From: Pseudomonadota bacterium
Lineage (GTDB): Bacteria; Pseudomonadota; Gammaproteobacteria; Steroidobacterales; Steroidobacteraceae
DNA length: 64,000 nucleotides
NCBI GenBank assembly: GCA_023433705.1
Contig: JAEYUC010000073.1
Span: 16,071 to 80,070, forward strand
Direction: 5' to 3'
Positions within the stretch are counted from its first letter, which is position 1. Each line of letters begins with the position of its first letter. The notes beneath the pieces are model-generated. The model did not search any database and was not told where the DNA came from. It was given only the letters and a program-made list of their open reading frames with translations. The translations under genes and the position numbers were made by a program. Shown one piece after another: positions 9,301 through 17,313 of this stretch.

Positions 9301-10629
9301 CTTGCGCTCGAGGTCGCGGTACGGCCACGCGCGACGCACGAGCTCGAACAACTCGTCCTCGCCATATTCGCGCGCGGCGACTTCGGCGACGATCTGCTGC
9401 GACAACACGTCGAGCGGGTGCTCCGGGATCTGCAGCGCGTCGAGTTCGCCGCGCCGCACGGAATCCAGCAATGCGGTGCAGTCGACCAACTCGTCGCGGC
9501 TCGCCGGAAAGATGCGGCCCTTTGGCACGCCGCCGACCGAGTGATTGGCGCGGCCGACACGCTGCAGGAAGGTCGAGATGCTGCGCGGGCTGCCGAGCTG
9601 GCAGACGAGCTCCACGTCGCCGATGTCGATACCGAGCTCGAGAGATGCAGTGGCGACCATGACCTTGAGCGATCCGGCCTTCAGGCGCTGCTCGGCGTCG
9701 AAACGCGTCTCCTTCGAGAGCGATCCGTGATGCGCGGCCACCGCGGTTTCACCGAGACGCTCGGCGAGGTGACGCGAGACCCGCTCGACCATGCGGCGCG
9801 TGTTCGCGAAGACCAGCGTGGTGTGATGCTCGCCGATCAACTGCGCGAGCTGGTCGTAGACGAGACCCCACGCCTCGCCCGACATCACCGCCTCGAGCGG
9901 CACCGGCGGTATCACGAGGTTGATGTCGCGCTCCCGCACGTGCCCACTGTTGACGATGGTGGTATTCGGAGCAGCCCCCACCAGGAACCGGGCGACGACT
10001 TCGATGGGCTTCTGGGTCGCGGAGAGGCCGATGCGCTGGATCGGTTGGGCGGCATTCGCGGCGAGGCGCTCGAGGGTGAGCGCGAGGTGCGCGCCGCGCT
10101 TGGTCTGCGCGACGGCGTGGATTTCGTCGACGATCACGGTGCGGACGGTCGAGAGCATCTCGCGTCCCGACACGCTGGTGAGCAGTAGATAGAGCGACTC
10201 GGGCGTCGTCACGAGGATGTGCGGCGGGACTCGCCGCATCATCGCGCGCTCGGTCTGGGTGGTGTCGCCTGTGCGCACCATCGCGCGGATTGCGGGAGCC
10301 TGCAGGCCAAGCGAGATCAGCTCCTTCGAGATGCCCTCGAGCGGGGCGTCGAGATTGCGCTGGATGTCGTTCGACAACGCCTTCAACGGTGACACGTACA
10401 CGACGCGCGTGACGTCCTGCAGCTGACCCGCCGCACCTTCCCGCATCAGCGAGTCGATCGCCGCGAGGAATGCCGCCAGCGTCTTGCCCGAGCCCGTCGG
10501 AGCGGCGATCAGCGCGTGCCCGCCGCCGGCGATCGCGGGCCAGGCATCGAGTTGCGCGGCGGTGGCGCCACCGGGAAACGCGTGGGAAAACCACGCCTGC
10601 ACGGCGGGATGGAACTGTGGGAGCGGCAT
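6343..10629 (-). CDS. lhr: Lhr-type superfamily 2 DNA helicase
   Basis: A 1428-residue ATP-dependent 3'-5' DNA helicase of the bacterial Lhr family, thought to act in DNA repair. Walker A is APTGSGKT (residues about 43-50), Walker B is VIVDEIHAV (about 165), motif III is GLSATQKPIEVV, and the RecA2 lobe carries VFANTRRM, ATASLELGIDIGDV and QRVGRANH. The long C-terminal half holds the winged-helix and Lhr-specific regions (RRLLARINRYTIKTLRAEIE). Length matches bacterial Lhr proteins of about 1400-1500 residues. ATG 10629 is chosen because the MPLPQFHPAVQAWF start is the usual family start. Monocistronic; a 143-nt gap separates it from the DUF418 gene. Confidence 0.93.
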   Translation of the reverse strand: MPLPQFHPAVQAWFSHAFPGGATAAQLDAWPAIAGGGHALIAAPTGSGKTLAAFLAAIDSLMREGAAGQLQDVTRVVYVSPLKALSNDIQRNLDAPLEGISKELISLGLQAPAIRAMVRTGDTTQTERAMMRRVPPHILVTTPESLYLLLTSVSGREMLSTVRTVIVDEIHAVAQTKRGAHLALTLERLAANAAQPIQRIGLSATQKPIEVVARFLVGAAPNTTIVNSGHVRERDINLVIPPVPLEAVMSGEAWGLVYDQLAQLIGEHHTTLVFANTRRMVERVSRHLAERLGETAVAAHHGSLSKETRFDAEQRLKAGSLKVMVATASLELGIDIGDVELVCQLGSPRSISTFLQRVGRANHSVGGVPKGRIFPASRDELVDCTALLDSVRRGELDALQIPEHPLDVLSQQIVAEVAAREYGEDELFELVRRAWPYRDLERKDFDAVVRMLADGIATQRGRRGAYLHRDAVNKVLRARKGARLTAITCGGAIPDNADYQVILEPAGIFVGTLNEDFAIESLAGDVFQLGNTSYRILRVEAGRVRVEDAKGQPPTIPFWLGEAPARTDELSASVSRLRADIEALLPEVNADTLARAIETVATRYQLPEPAARQLVEYLAGAKAVLTRLPTLDTLVLERFFDESGGMQLIIHAPFGARVNRAFGLALRKKFCRTFNFELQAAATEDAIVLSLGETHSFELESVARFLNSKTVEDTLIQAMLDSPMFGARWRWNASISLAIRRSSGGKRTPPNIQRMAAEDLIAVVFPDQIACAENLSGPREIPDHPLVKQTLQDCLHEAMDIDGLRNLLRGLEGGEIKVVARDLPQPSPLAAEILGARPYAFLDDAPLEERRTNAVSQRRWLDPETAADMGRLDPAAITQVREEAWPDAATPDELHDALNTQGLVTETEGISNNWTRHLEALIAANRATRLTDGTHAFWVCAECLPMIQAIYPQGRIDPPISAPADHAEKTWSREDAIRELVRGRLQALGPVTARDLAESLALGPTDIDVALLELESEGFVLRGQFTPEATLEWCERRLLARINRYTIKTLRAEIEPVSPADFMRFLLDWQGVTRAPKPEGTESLAAVIAQLEGYEMPAAAWEGDILPARLNEYDPHWLDSLCLSGRALWARLTPAKSAGAAPVRTTPIALVTRKNWSLWNALAAAPHEELQLSHGARAMYDYFREHGASFFDDLVSGTKLLRSQAETALGELVSAGLVNADSFSGLRALLIPSDKKRQLVARRRRVALFGLEDAGRWSLIRKGHKTEDAAALEQVAEILLRRYGVVFRRVLEREADWLPPWHALLRVFRRLEAQGKIRGGRFVAGMAGEQYALPDAVASLRAIRKQAPKGDFVSLSAADPLNLTGIITPGERVPALAKNRVLYRDGVPVAIHSGGESNFIVAMEPGREWEARQALLRKNLVPASSRAS

Positions 10630-10772
10630 GAGCCAGACCTTAATCGGCGGGGAGCCCATGCGTCCATACAGGCAGGCAGGGCGCCGGCTACTGGATGAGC
10701 CGTATAAGCCCTTGAAAACCGCCGAATTTACCGAGCAGTGCGATCCGCATGTCCCGCTCCTCCGGCCCGAAG

Positions 10773-12002
10773 CTACACGGCCGGCGCCGCGATCCGGCGC
10801 ACCAGGGGCTGCAACTTGAAGTAGGTGAGCGAGCGCCACAGCCACTCGAATGGCCCCATCGTGAAATGCGCGAGCCAGGCACGCGAGAAGAACACCTGGA
10901 CCACGCAACACAGCAGCCCCACGAGCACGCCGAGTCCATAACCGAGCTGGCCGATCAATCCGAACCCCACACCGTAGAACACGATGGCGCCGAACAGCGT
11001 CTGCATGAGGTAGGAAGTGAGGCCCATGCGTCCCATCGGAGCCAGTGCTGGCAGCGGGCCGCGATCGGGCGCGCGCCAGTAGATCAGCGACACCCCCGCG
11101 ATCAGGAAGGCCGCGAGCGAGGCGTTCTGCACACCGGCGACGAAGACCGCGAAGACGCCCGTGCCGGACTCCGGCACTCCGGTAGTGACCGGGAATTGCA
11201 GCACCAGGAGCGAGCCGACCAGCGTGATCGCTCCACCCACCGTGAGGATGCGGCGCATCCTTGCGCGGTTCTCCGGCGTATCCACGAATAGCCGGGCGCG
11301 CCACGCGCACATTCCCAGCAGGAAGCATGCGAACGTGATCCACAGGCGGCCGCTGATGACCACGTATCCGAACTTCATCAGGGCTCCGAAGCCAGCGTTC
11401 GCCTGGATGAGCTCGGCCAGCGTGCCACTGCGCTTCGCATCGTAAAGTTGCTGGGCCATCCCGGCGAACTGCCTGGCCGACTCCGCCGCGGCGGCCTGCT
11501 GCTCCGGCCCGGGCGGCGGACCGTTCACGAAGGCGAGCATGATCGGCACCAGTGGAATGTTCAGCACGAGCACGGCCGAAACCCACAGCATGGTCTTCGT
11601 GCGCACGTTGCGCATCGGAAGCAGCAGAAACCCCAGGAGCGCGTAAAGCACCAGGATGTCGCCGCTGAAGAACAGCGAGTGACCGATTCCGATCAGCAAC
11701 AGCACGGTGAGCCGCCAGGCGAACCTTCCGGCGAATGCCGAACCCTTACGCGCGGCGTTGTCGATCTGGATGGCGAAGCTCAGGCCGAACAGGAAGGAAA
11801 AGATCATGAAGAACTTGCCGGTCGTGAGCAGCGCGACGACCTGCTTCACGACCGGGTCGAACGAGTGCACGAGTCCGAATTTCGGGTACGGATCGGGACC
11901 GGCGAGAAACTCCATGCCCGAGTGGGTCACCATGATCCCGAACAGCGCGAAGGCGCGAAGGACGTCGACGACCTCGATTCGTTCGTTGGCGGAAGCGCTC
12001 AT
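10773..12002 (-). CDS. DUF418 family integral membrane protein (YeiB-like)
   Basis: 409 residues with about ten hydrophobic segments. The N terminus has the family pattern RIEVVDVLRAFALFGIMVTH, followed by KFFMIFSFLFGLSFAIQ; the C-terminal DUF418 domain has PMGRMGLTSYLMQTLFG and PFEWLWRSLTYFKLQPL. The function of the family is unknown, though membrane transport or acyl-group handling has been suggested. Start ATG 12002 has GAGGGG upstream; an in-frame extension to 12059 lacks a signal. Divergent from the acetyltransferase-like gene at 12074. Confidence 0.88.
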   Translation of the reverse strand: MSASANERIEVVDVLRAFALFGIMVTHSGMEFLAGPDPYPKFGLVHSFDPVVKQVVALLTTGKFFMIFSFLFGLSFAIQIDNAARKGSAFAGRFAWRLTVLLLIGIGHSLFFSGDILVLYALLGFLLLPMRNVRTKTMLWVSAVLVLNIPLVPIMLAFVNGPPPGPEQQAAAAESARQFAGMAQQLYDAKRSGTLAELIQANAGFGALMKFGYVVISGRLWITFACFLLGMCAWRARLFVDTPENRARMRRILTVGGAITLVGSLLVLQFPVTTGVPESGTGVFAVFVAGVQNASLAAFLIAGVSLIYWRAPDRGPLPALAPMGRMGLTSYLMQTLFGAIVFYGVGFGLIGQLGYGLGVLVGLLCCVVQVFFSRAWLAHFTMGPFEWLWRSLTYFKLQPLVRRIAAPAV

Positions 12003-12073
12003 GGACCCCTCACCCTGTTGGTATGGGGCGATTGTAAAGGCCGGGCGGACGCGCGGCATGGCAAACTAGAAGC

Positions 12074-12805
12074 ATGAGCGGCCAGGACCGCGTTCAAACC
12101 ATCGTCCGGCCGGCAGCGGCCCTCAGCGAGGCGGATTGGCAGGAGCTGTGGGAGCTCAATCGCCGGTTTTTCGACGTCGAACGCTGGTACGCGGAGTCCG
12201 AGCTGTTCCGGCGAGAGCTCATCGCGACGTTCCGGGTGAAGGGCCAGCTCGTGGGCATGGCCTGCATCGACATTCTCCCCGTGCGGTTCCGCGGGCGCTC
12301 CATCGCGGTGATCCTCACTACCCACGTCCTGCTGCGCGAGGAATGGCGCGGGCGAAACCTGATCCAGACGCTCGGCTGGCGCACCTGGCTGCGCACGAAA
12401 CTGCGCTACCCGTTCCGCCCTATCTACTGGTTCTTCGATACCTATAGCTACAAGAGCTACCTGCTGCTGCCCCGCAACTTCGTCACGTATTGGCCGCGGC
12501 GCGACGCGCCCACGCCCGAAACCGAACGGGCGCTCGTCGACCAGCTCGCGATCCAGAACTACGGCGGCGGCTGGCGGCCCAGGCGCGGACTGGTCCTTCG
12601 ATCGGGCCGCGAGCGGCTGCTCGACACCACCGCCCCGCTGACCGAAGCCGAGCTCGCCGACCCGGACATCCGCTTCTTCGCGGAAACCAATCCCGGACAT
12701 GCCGAAGGCGACATGCTGCTGTGTCTCTGCCCGCTAACACTGCAGAACTGGATCAGCGTCGGCCGGAAGGCGCTCGAGCGCAGACGTCGTCGCAAGATGC
12801 ATTGA
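12074..12805 (+). CDS. GNAT-like acyltransferase, hypothetical
   Basis: 243 residues, soluble. The central part (LVGMACIDILPVRFRGRSIA, then VLLREEWRGRNLIQTLGWRT) has the strand-turn-helix shape of a GNAT acyl-CoA binding core, but the RGxGxA loop is only approximate (EWRGRNL). A basic C-terminal tail (LERRRRRKMH) follows. Function unknown. The MgtC gene follows after 31 nt in the same direction. Confidence 0.55.
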   Translation: MSGQDRVQTIVRPAAALSEADWQELWELNRRFFDVERWYAESELFRRELIATFRVKGQLVGMACIDILPVRFRGRSIAVILTTHVLLREEWRGRNLIQTLGWRTWLRTKLRYPFRPIYWFFDTYSYKSYLLLPRNFVTYWPRRDAPTPETERALVDQLAIQNYGGGWRPRRGLVLRSGRERLLDTTAPLTEAELADPDIRFFAETNPGHAEGDMLLCLCPLTLQNWISVGRKALERRRRRKMH

Positions 12806-12836
12806 CGGCAAACCCGTCTCGCGCGACGCTCCCCTG

Positions 12837-13535
12837 ATGAACCTTCCCCTCTCCGCCACCGAAATCGAAATGATCCTGAGGCTCGTGGCCGCGCTCGGCG
12901 CGGGCGCGTGCATCGGCTACGAGCGTTCGTTCCACGGCCGTCCCGCGGGACTGCGCACGCACGTGCTGGTCTGCCTCGCCTCCTCGCTGCTCATGCTCGT
13001 GACCGTGTACGAAGACGAGTGGGTGCGCGGCAGCTCCGAGGTGCGTCTCGACCCGACGCGCATGGCCCAGGGCATCATGACCGGCATCGGCTTCCTCGGC
13101 GCGGGCGTCATCGTCAAGGAAGGCCTCAACGTGCGCGGCCTGACCACCGCGGCGTCCATCTGGATCACCGCCGCGATCGGCGTCATCGCGGGCGTCGGTC
13201 TCTATCTACCGTTGGCCGTCTCGGTCGTGCTCACGCTCGCGGTGCTCTCGTTGTTCCGCTGGATCGAGTTGCGCGTGCCCACGCAGTCCTACTTCAACTT
13301 CGACGTGAAGTACGCCAAGGACGGCACGTTGTCGGAGAACGACATGCGCGCGCTGATCAAGCAACACGCATTCACGATCGCGAACTTCAGTTACCGGCTC
13401 GAGACCGAGGGCCGCGTGCTCCGGCACAGCATGACGTTGCAGACGACGGATCGCACCTCGGCTTCGCGGCTCGCGCACACTTTGAAGGAAAATCCGACCG
13501 TTCTCGAATTCAAACTCTCTCCCACGGGAGACTGA
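12837..13535 (+). CDS. MgtC/SapB family membrane protein
   Basis: 232 residues. The N-terminal half is the MgtC membrane domain with four to five segments and signatures GAGACIGYERSFHGRPAGLRT, QGIMTGIGFLGAGVIVKEG and VRGLTTAASIWITAAIGV. The C-terminal ~80 residues form a cytoplasmic ACT-like domain. MgtC proteins affect survival under low magnesium and modulate the F1F0 ATP synthase in intracellular pathogens; in free-living bacteria the role is less clear. It follows an acyltransferase-like gene and precedes a lipoprotein gene. Confidence 0.9.
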   Translation: MNLPLSATEIEMILRLVAALGAGACIGYERSFHGRPAGLRTHVLVCLASSLLMLVTVYEDEWVRGSSEVRLDPTRMAQGIMTGIGFLGAGVIVKEGLNVRGLTTAASIWITAAIGVIAGVGLYLPLAVSVVLTLAVLSLFRWIELRVPTQSYFNFDVKYAKDGTLSENDMRALIKQHAFTIANFSYRLETEGRVLRHSMTLQTTDRTSASRLAHTLKENPTVLEFKLSPTGD

Positions 13536-13564
13536 GAGGCGCCGCGTGGCGCGACGATGAAATC

Positions 13565-14050
13565 ATGAACAGGAAACCACTACTCACGTCATTGACCGCC
13601 GCCCTCGCGTTGATCGGTTGCCAGACCGCGGGCACCGGCTCCGGCAGCGTCAGCGGCTCGCGCGATGCGGTGAACTTCACCTGGCAGAGCACCGACAGCA
13701 TTTCCGGGAACATCGCGGCGACGCTCGGCGCCGGCCGCGTGTTCAACGGCACGTATTTCCAGATCACGAGCGAGACACGCGTCGACCGGCTCGATCCGCT
13801 CTGGACCGGCTGGGGCCGCCCGAGCCGCCGCGGCTCCTGGCGCTACTGGGCCTACGAGTCGCGCTCGGAACTGGTCAGGACATACACCGGCCAGGTGCTC
13901 GCGAACATGCGCGCCGAGGACGGCGAATACATGCGCTGCAATTTCACGCTGATCAGTCCGTCGCGCGGCCTGATGGGCGGCGGAGTCGGTACCTGCCAGC
14001 TGTCGGAGTCGGAACAGGAGATCAACGCGGAGTTTCCGCGCCAGCCCTAG
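13565..14050 (+). CDS. Lipoprotein, hypothetical
   Basis: 161 residues. The N terminus MNRKPLLTSLTAALALIGCQ is a lipoprotein signal peptide with lipobox LIGC (Cys at about residue 19). The mature domain contains several Trp/Tyr/Arg-rich strands (GSWRYWAYESRSELVRTYTG) and a second Cys pair (MRCNFTLI, GTCQLSE), suggesting a small beta fold anchored to a membrane. The family resembles periplasmic hypothetical proteins of unknown role. It starts 29 nt after the MgtC stop. Confidence 0.65.
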   Translation: MNRKPLLTSLTAALALIGCQTAGTGSGSVSGSRDAVNFTWQSTDSISGNIAATLGAGRVFNGTYFQITSETRVDRLDPLWTGWGRPSRRGSWRYWAYESRSELVRTYTGQVLANMRAEDGEYMRCNFTLISPSRGLMGGGVGTCQLSESEQEINAEFPRQP

Positions 14051-14074
14051 CTACCCGGCCAGGCGACACACCCG

Positions 14075-14509
14075 ATGGAGAAATCGATTCGCGTCGTGAG
14101 CGGCATCGCCGCGCTCGCCTGGCTCGCCTCGTGGTTCCTGCCGGTTGCGACCGGCGTACCAGGATGGCTCGCCTTCCGATACGCATTGGAGCCGGTGTGG
14201 AATTCGGAGGGGCAGCAGTGGACGGACGCGGGCCCGTGGCTCCTGAGTGCGCTCACCAACGTGGCGTTTCCCGCGCTGGTCGTGCTCGTCTGGCGCGACG
14301 CGGTGACTCGACCGGGACTCTTCATCCGCGTGGTCATCGCCTGCTTCATCCTCAACCTTTACTGGATCGTGCAGGCCGTCCGCGAGAACAAGGCGGACCA
14401 GCTCCTGGTCGGCTACTACTCCTGGCTCGCGGCCTTCGCGCTGCTGCTGATCAGCGGCGTTTTAATCCATCGAACATCGAAAAGACCCAGGGCCGGCAGG
14501 CCAGCATGA
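14075..14509 (+). CDS. Small integral membrane protein, hypothetical
   Basis: 144 residues with four hydrophobic segments: IAALAWLASWFLPVATGVPG, LLSALTNVAFPALVVLVW, LFIRVVIACFILNLYWIV and YYSWLAAFALLLISGVLI. No family recognised. It starts 24 nt after the lipoprotein stop. Its last 59 nt overlap, on the opposite strand, the 3' end of the XRE regulator gene. Confidence 0.6.
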   Translation: MEKSIRVVSGIAALAWLASWFLPVATGVPGWLAFRYALEPVWNSEGQQWTDAGPWLLSALTNVAFPALVVLVWRDAVTRPGLFIRVVIACFILNLYWIVQAVRENKADQLLVGYYSWLAAFALLLISGVLIHRTSKRPRAGRPA

Positions 14510-15188
14510 CCGCGACGGCACGTTTCTCGCGCCGCGGAAGGTGACGGTCGAGATCCGCGAGTTCGTTGAAATCGGCTGAAAGCCGCGCGAGTTTGCGTTG
14601 CAGGACCTGTCGCGATGCTTCCGAAAGCTCCGCCGTGCGGAACAGCAGGGTCTCGTCCGCCGCGAGAAAGCCGGAACGCATGAACTCCTCGCGTACCTGC
14701 TGCTCGTAGGTGCGCCGGATCGGTCCGTCCTCGCGCCAGGAGATCGGCGCCTGCACGCGCAGGCGCGCGCCGAGCCGCGCGCGCAGCTCGACGAGGTGCA
14801 GGTTGTCGAGCTTCACGAGCCAGCGGCGCAGCAGCCGATCGTCGGCGCCGAGCTCGCTCGCCACCTCGCGCGGCGTGTGCCCGTTGGTCAGCAGATAGAA
14901 GCAGGCGAGTAGCTGGGGATCGGCGGCCAGCGCGGATTCCTGCGCGGCGGTCAACGTGCTCGAGGTCTCCGCCGGCGCCGCCGACACCGGCCGCACGAGC
15001 TCTTCCATCGAAAGGCCGGCGGCCTCGCAGATCCGCTCGAGCCGCGGCAGGCTCAAACTACCGCGCGACAGGATGCGTTTGACGGAGGGTTCGCTCAGCG
15101 AGATTCGCTTGGCGAGCATCGCGTAGGTGATGCCGCGCGAACGCAGCCCGCGCTTGAGCGCCAGGATTATTCTCGTCGTTTCTCCCAT
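14451..15188 (-). CDS. XRE-family helix-turn-helix transcriptional regulator
   Basis: 245 residues. An N-terminal helix-turn-helix (residues about 8-60; AMLAKRISLSEPSVKRILSR) precedes a long C-terminal domain with a second HTH-like helix pair (TPREVASELGADDRLLRRWL). Proteins of this layout in related genomes are repressors. Start ATG 15188 begins directly before the helix-turn-helix; an in-frame extension to 15260 would read over the putative operator. It is divergent from the FAD oxidoreductase gene and may control it through the palindrome between them. Confidence 0.8.
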   Translation of the reverse strand: MGETTRIILALKRGLRSRGITYAMLAKRISLSEPSVKRILSRGSLSLPRLERICEAAGLSMEELVRPVSAAPAETSSTLTAAQESALAADPQLLACFYLLTNGHTPREVASELGADDRLLRRWLVKLDNLHLVELRARLGARLRVQAPISWREDGPIRRTYEQQVREEFMRSGFLAADETLLFRTAELSEASRQVLQRKLARLSADFNELADLDRHLPRREKRAVAVMLACRPWVFSMFDGLKRR

Positions 15189-15236
15189 GCCCGCGGATTC
15201 TCCCGCCAATTCCCGTGGATTGCAGCCGGACCGTGG

Positions 15237-15253
15237 GTATCGTAATCCGATAC
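15237..15253. promoter_or_regulatory. Palindrome between XRE regulator and FAD oxidoreductase, possible operator
   Basis: A perfect inverted repeat GTATCG-5 nt-CGATAC lies in the 114-nt divergent region between a helix-turn-helix regulator and an oxidoreductase. Position and symmetry suit an operator for the adjacent regulator; binding is inferred. Confidence 0.4.
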
Positions 15254-15302
15254 TGGTCATTCGGGTATTGCCTTACGTCCCTGGTCGGGCGAGCTTCGCG
15301 CC

Positions 15303-16730
15303 ATGCACGCGAAGTTGCAGGCGATCAGGAAGAGCGTCCTGCCGAAGTGGGTCAACGACACGCATTCGGCCCTCAACCGCACCCCCGTCGCGAAGGTGCT
15401 CGAGCCGCGGCGCGTGGGACACGTGGTCGACGCGGTGTTGCAGGCCCGGGCGCGCGGCGAGCCGCTCGCGATCGCGGGGGCGCGCCACGCCATGGGCGGT
15501 CAGCAGTTCCTGTCCGGCGGCACGCTGCTCGACATGCGCCAGCTCTCGAGCGTGCGCTGGTTCGACCGCGGCGACGCGCTGCTGGAAGTCGAGGCCGGCA
15601 TCACCTGGCCCGACGTCATCCGGGGTTATCTCGCGCTGCAGCGCGGACCCGGGCGCGCGTACGGCATCCGCCAGAAGCAGACGGGCGCGGACCGCCTGAC
15701 GATCGGCGGCGCGGTTTCCGCGAACATCCATGGCCGCGGTCTCGCCGCGCAACCGTTCGTCGCCGATCTCGAAGGGCTCGAAGTGGTGACCCCGACGGGC
15801 GACGTCGTGCGCTGCAGTCGCACCGAGAACGACGAGTTGTTCCGGCACGTCGTCGGCGGGTACGGGTTGTTCGGCGTCGTGACTGCCGCGACGTTGCGGC
15901 TCGTGCCGCGCGTCAAGGTCGAGCGCCGCGTCGCCCGCCTCGATATCGACGACCTCATCGAGGCCTTCGACGAACGCATCGCCACGGGTCACCTGTACGG
16001 CGACTTCCAGTTCGCGACCGCGCCCGACAGCCGCGAATTCCTGCGCACGGGCGTGTTGTCGAGTTACCGCCCCGTCCCGCCCGACGCGCCGATTCCCGAC
16101 AACCAGCGACGGCTCTCCCAGAGCGACTGGAACGAACTACTGGCCCTCGCCCACAAGGACAAGCGCGCGGCGTTCCGACGCTTCACCGAGTTCTACCTGG
16201 CGACCCACGGCCAGCTCTACTGGAGCGATACACACCAGCTCAATCTTTATCTCGAGGACTACCACGGCGCGCTCGATCACCGCCTCGGCGCCGCGGTGCG
16301 CGGCAGCGAGATGATCACCGAGCTCTACGTGCCGCGCGCCGACCTCACGCGTTTCATGGACGACGTGCGGCGCGATTTCAGCACCAACGACGTCGACTTC
16401 ATCTACGGGACCATCCGGCTCATCGAGGCGGAACGCGAAACCGCACTGCCCTGGGCGCGTCACGGCTGGGCCTGCGTGATCTTCAACCTGCACATCGATC
16501 ATCACGCGCACCACATCGAACGCGCCGCCGGGCACTTCAGCCGCCTCATCGATCACGCGCTGCGATACGGCGGCAGCTATTTCCTGACCTATCACCGCTT
16601 CGCGAGCGCGGCGCAGGTCTTGGCGGCCCATCCGGACATTCGCCGATTTCTCGAGACGAAGCGCAGGCTGGATCCCGCCGGCGTTTTCCAGAGCGACTGG
16701 TACCGCCACCTCGAGGGCCTGCTCGCATGA
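15303..16730 (+). CDS. FAD-binding oxidoreductase (VAO/FAD_binding_4 type)
   Basis: 475 residues. The N-terminal FAD domain has the PP-loop region (LAIAGARHAMGGQQFLSGG), TIGGAVSANIHGRG and the GYGLFGVVTAATLRLVPRV segment of vanillyl-alcohol-oxidase-like flavoproteins. The C-terminal cap region ends KRRLDPAGVFQSDWYRHL, the usual end of this family. The substrate is not readable; relatives oxidise sugars, aldonolactones or cytokinin-like amines. Its stop overlaps the start of the next gene (ATGA). Confidence 0.85.
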   Translation: MHAKLQAIRKSVLPKWVNDTHSALNRTPVAKVLEPRRVGHVVDAVLQARARGEPLAIAGARHAMGGQQFLSGGTLLDMRQLSSVRWFDRGDALLEVEAGITWPDVIRGYLALQRGPGRAYGIRQKQTGADRLTIGGAVSANIHGRGLAAQPFVADLEGLEVVTPTGDVVRCSRTENDELFRHVVGGYGLFGVVTAATLRLVPRVKVERRVARLDIDDLIEAFDERIATGHLYGDFQFATAPDSREFLRTGVLSSYRPVPPDAPIPDNQRRLSQSDWNELLALAHKDKRAAFRRFTEFYLATHGQLYWSDTHQLNLYLEDYHGALDHRLGAAVRGSEMITELYVPRADLTRFMDDVRRDFSTNDVDFIYGTIRLIEAERETALPWARHGWACVIFNLHIDHHAHHIERAAGHFSRLIDHALRYGGSYFLTYHRFASAAQVLAAHPDIRRFLETKRRLDPAGVFQSDWYRHLEGLLA

Positions 16731-17218
16731 AGCGCTTCACGGCGCGCCGCTGCGGCGCGGCGGTGTTGCTGTGGAGCTGCATCGCACTGTTCGCCGCGCG
16801 CGTGATCGGTCAGATCGAAGTGCTGCTGCTCGCGCCGGCATGGCTGCCGGAGATGGACGCGTGGTACTCGGGATTGCTCCCCTATCCAGTGCTGCTGCCG
16901 TTGCAGATCCTCATCCTCATGATCATGTCGGTGGTGGCCTGGAACCGGCGCATCCGCACGGGTTGCTTCGCCCGCGCGCATCCGCGCGTCGCGCGGGGAC
17001 TACGCGCATTCGCACTGGTGTATTTCGCCGCGATGGCCGCGCGGCTTGCGATCCAGGGCATGGAACACGCCATCCCGATCGCATTCCACTGGGTGCTCGC
17101 GTTGTTCGTGCTGGTGAGCGCGCGTGCGGCGCCCGCGGTACACGCCGGGTACGAGGAGGCCGACGACGTGCCGTACGGTGACGTACCTCCCCTTCCGCAA
17201 CCGTTGGTATACCGATAG
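16727..17218 (+). CDS. Small integral membrane protein, hypothetical
   Basis: 163 residues with four hydrophobic segments (AAVLLWSCIALFAARVIGQI; PVLLPLQILILMIMSVVAW; LRAFALVYFAAMAARLAI; IAFHWVLALFVLVSARA). The ATG overlaps the stop of the FAD oxidoreductase by 4 nt, so the two are translationally coupled, and a membrane partner or electron acceptor role is possible. No named family recognised. Confidence 0.65.
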   Translation: MKRFTARRCGAAVLLWSCIALFAARVIGQIEVLLLAPAWLPEMDAWYSGLLPYPVLLPLQILILMIMSVVAWNRRIRTGCFARAHPRVARGLRAFALVYFAAMAARLAIQGMEHAIPIAFHWVLALFVLVSARAAPAVHAGYEEADDVPYGDVPPLPQPLVYR

Positions 17219-17313
17219 TTCGGCGAGGCATGTAACATGCCGGCCGGGTGGTTCGCCGCCGGCGAAACAGGTTCATGCGATGGTCGGGCCGCCACGCAGG
17301 AGCCATCGCATCC

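Noticed and set aside
10630..11586. N-terminal extension of the Lhr helicase beyond 10629
   Set aside because: The extra residues are an antisense/out-of-frame reading across the DUF418 gene and lack family similarity.
15215..17218. A 667-codon frame spanning the FAD oxidoreductase
   Set aside because: Its first 500 codons are an Arg/Ala-rich shadow of the oxidoreductase in another frame; only the last 163 codons (from 16727) are a real gene.
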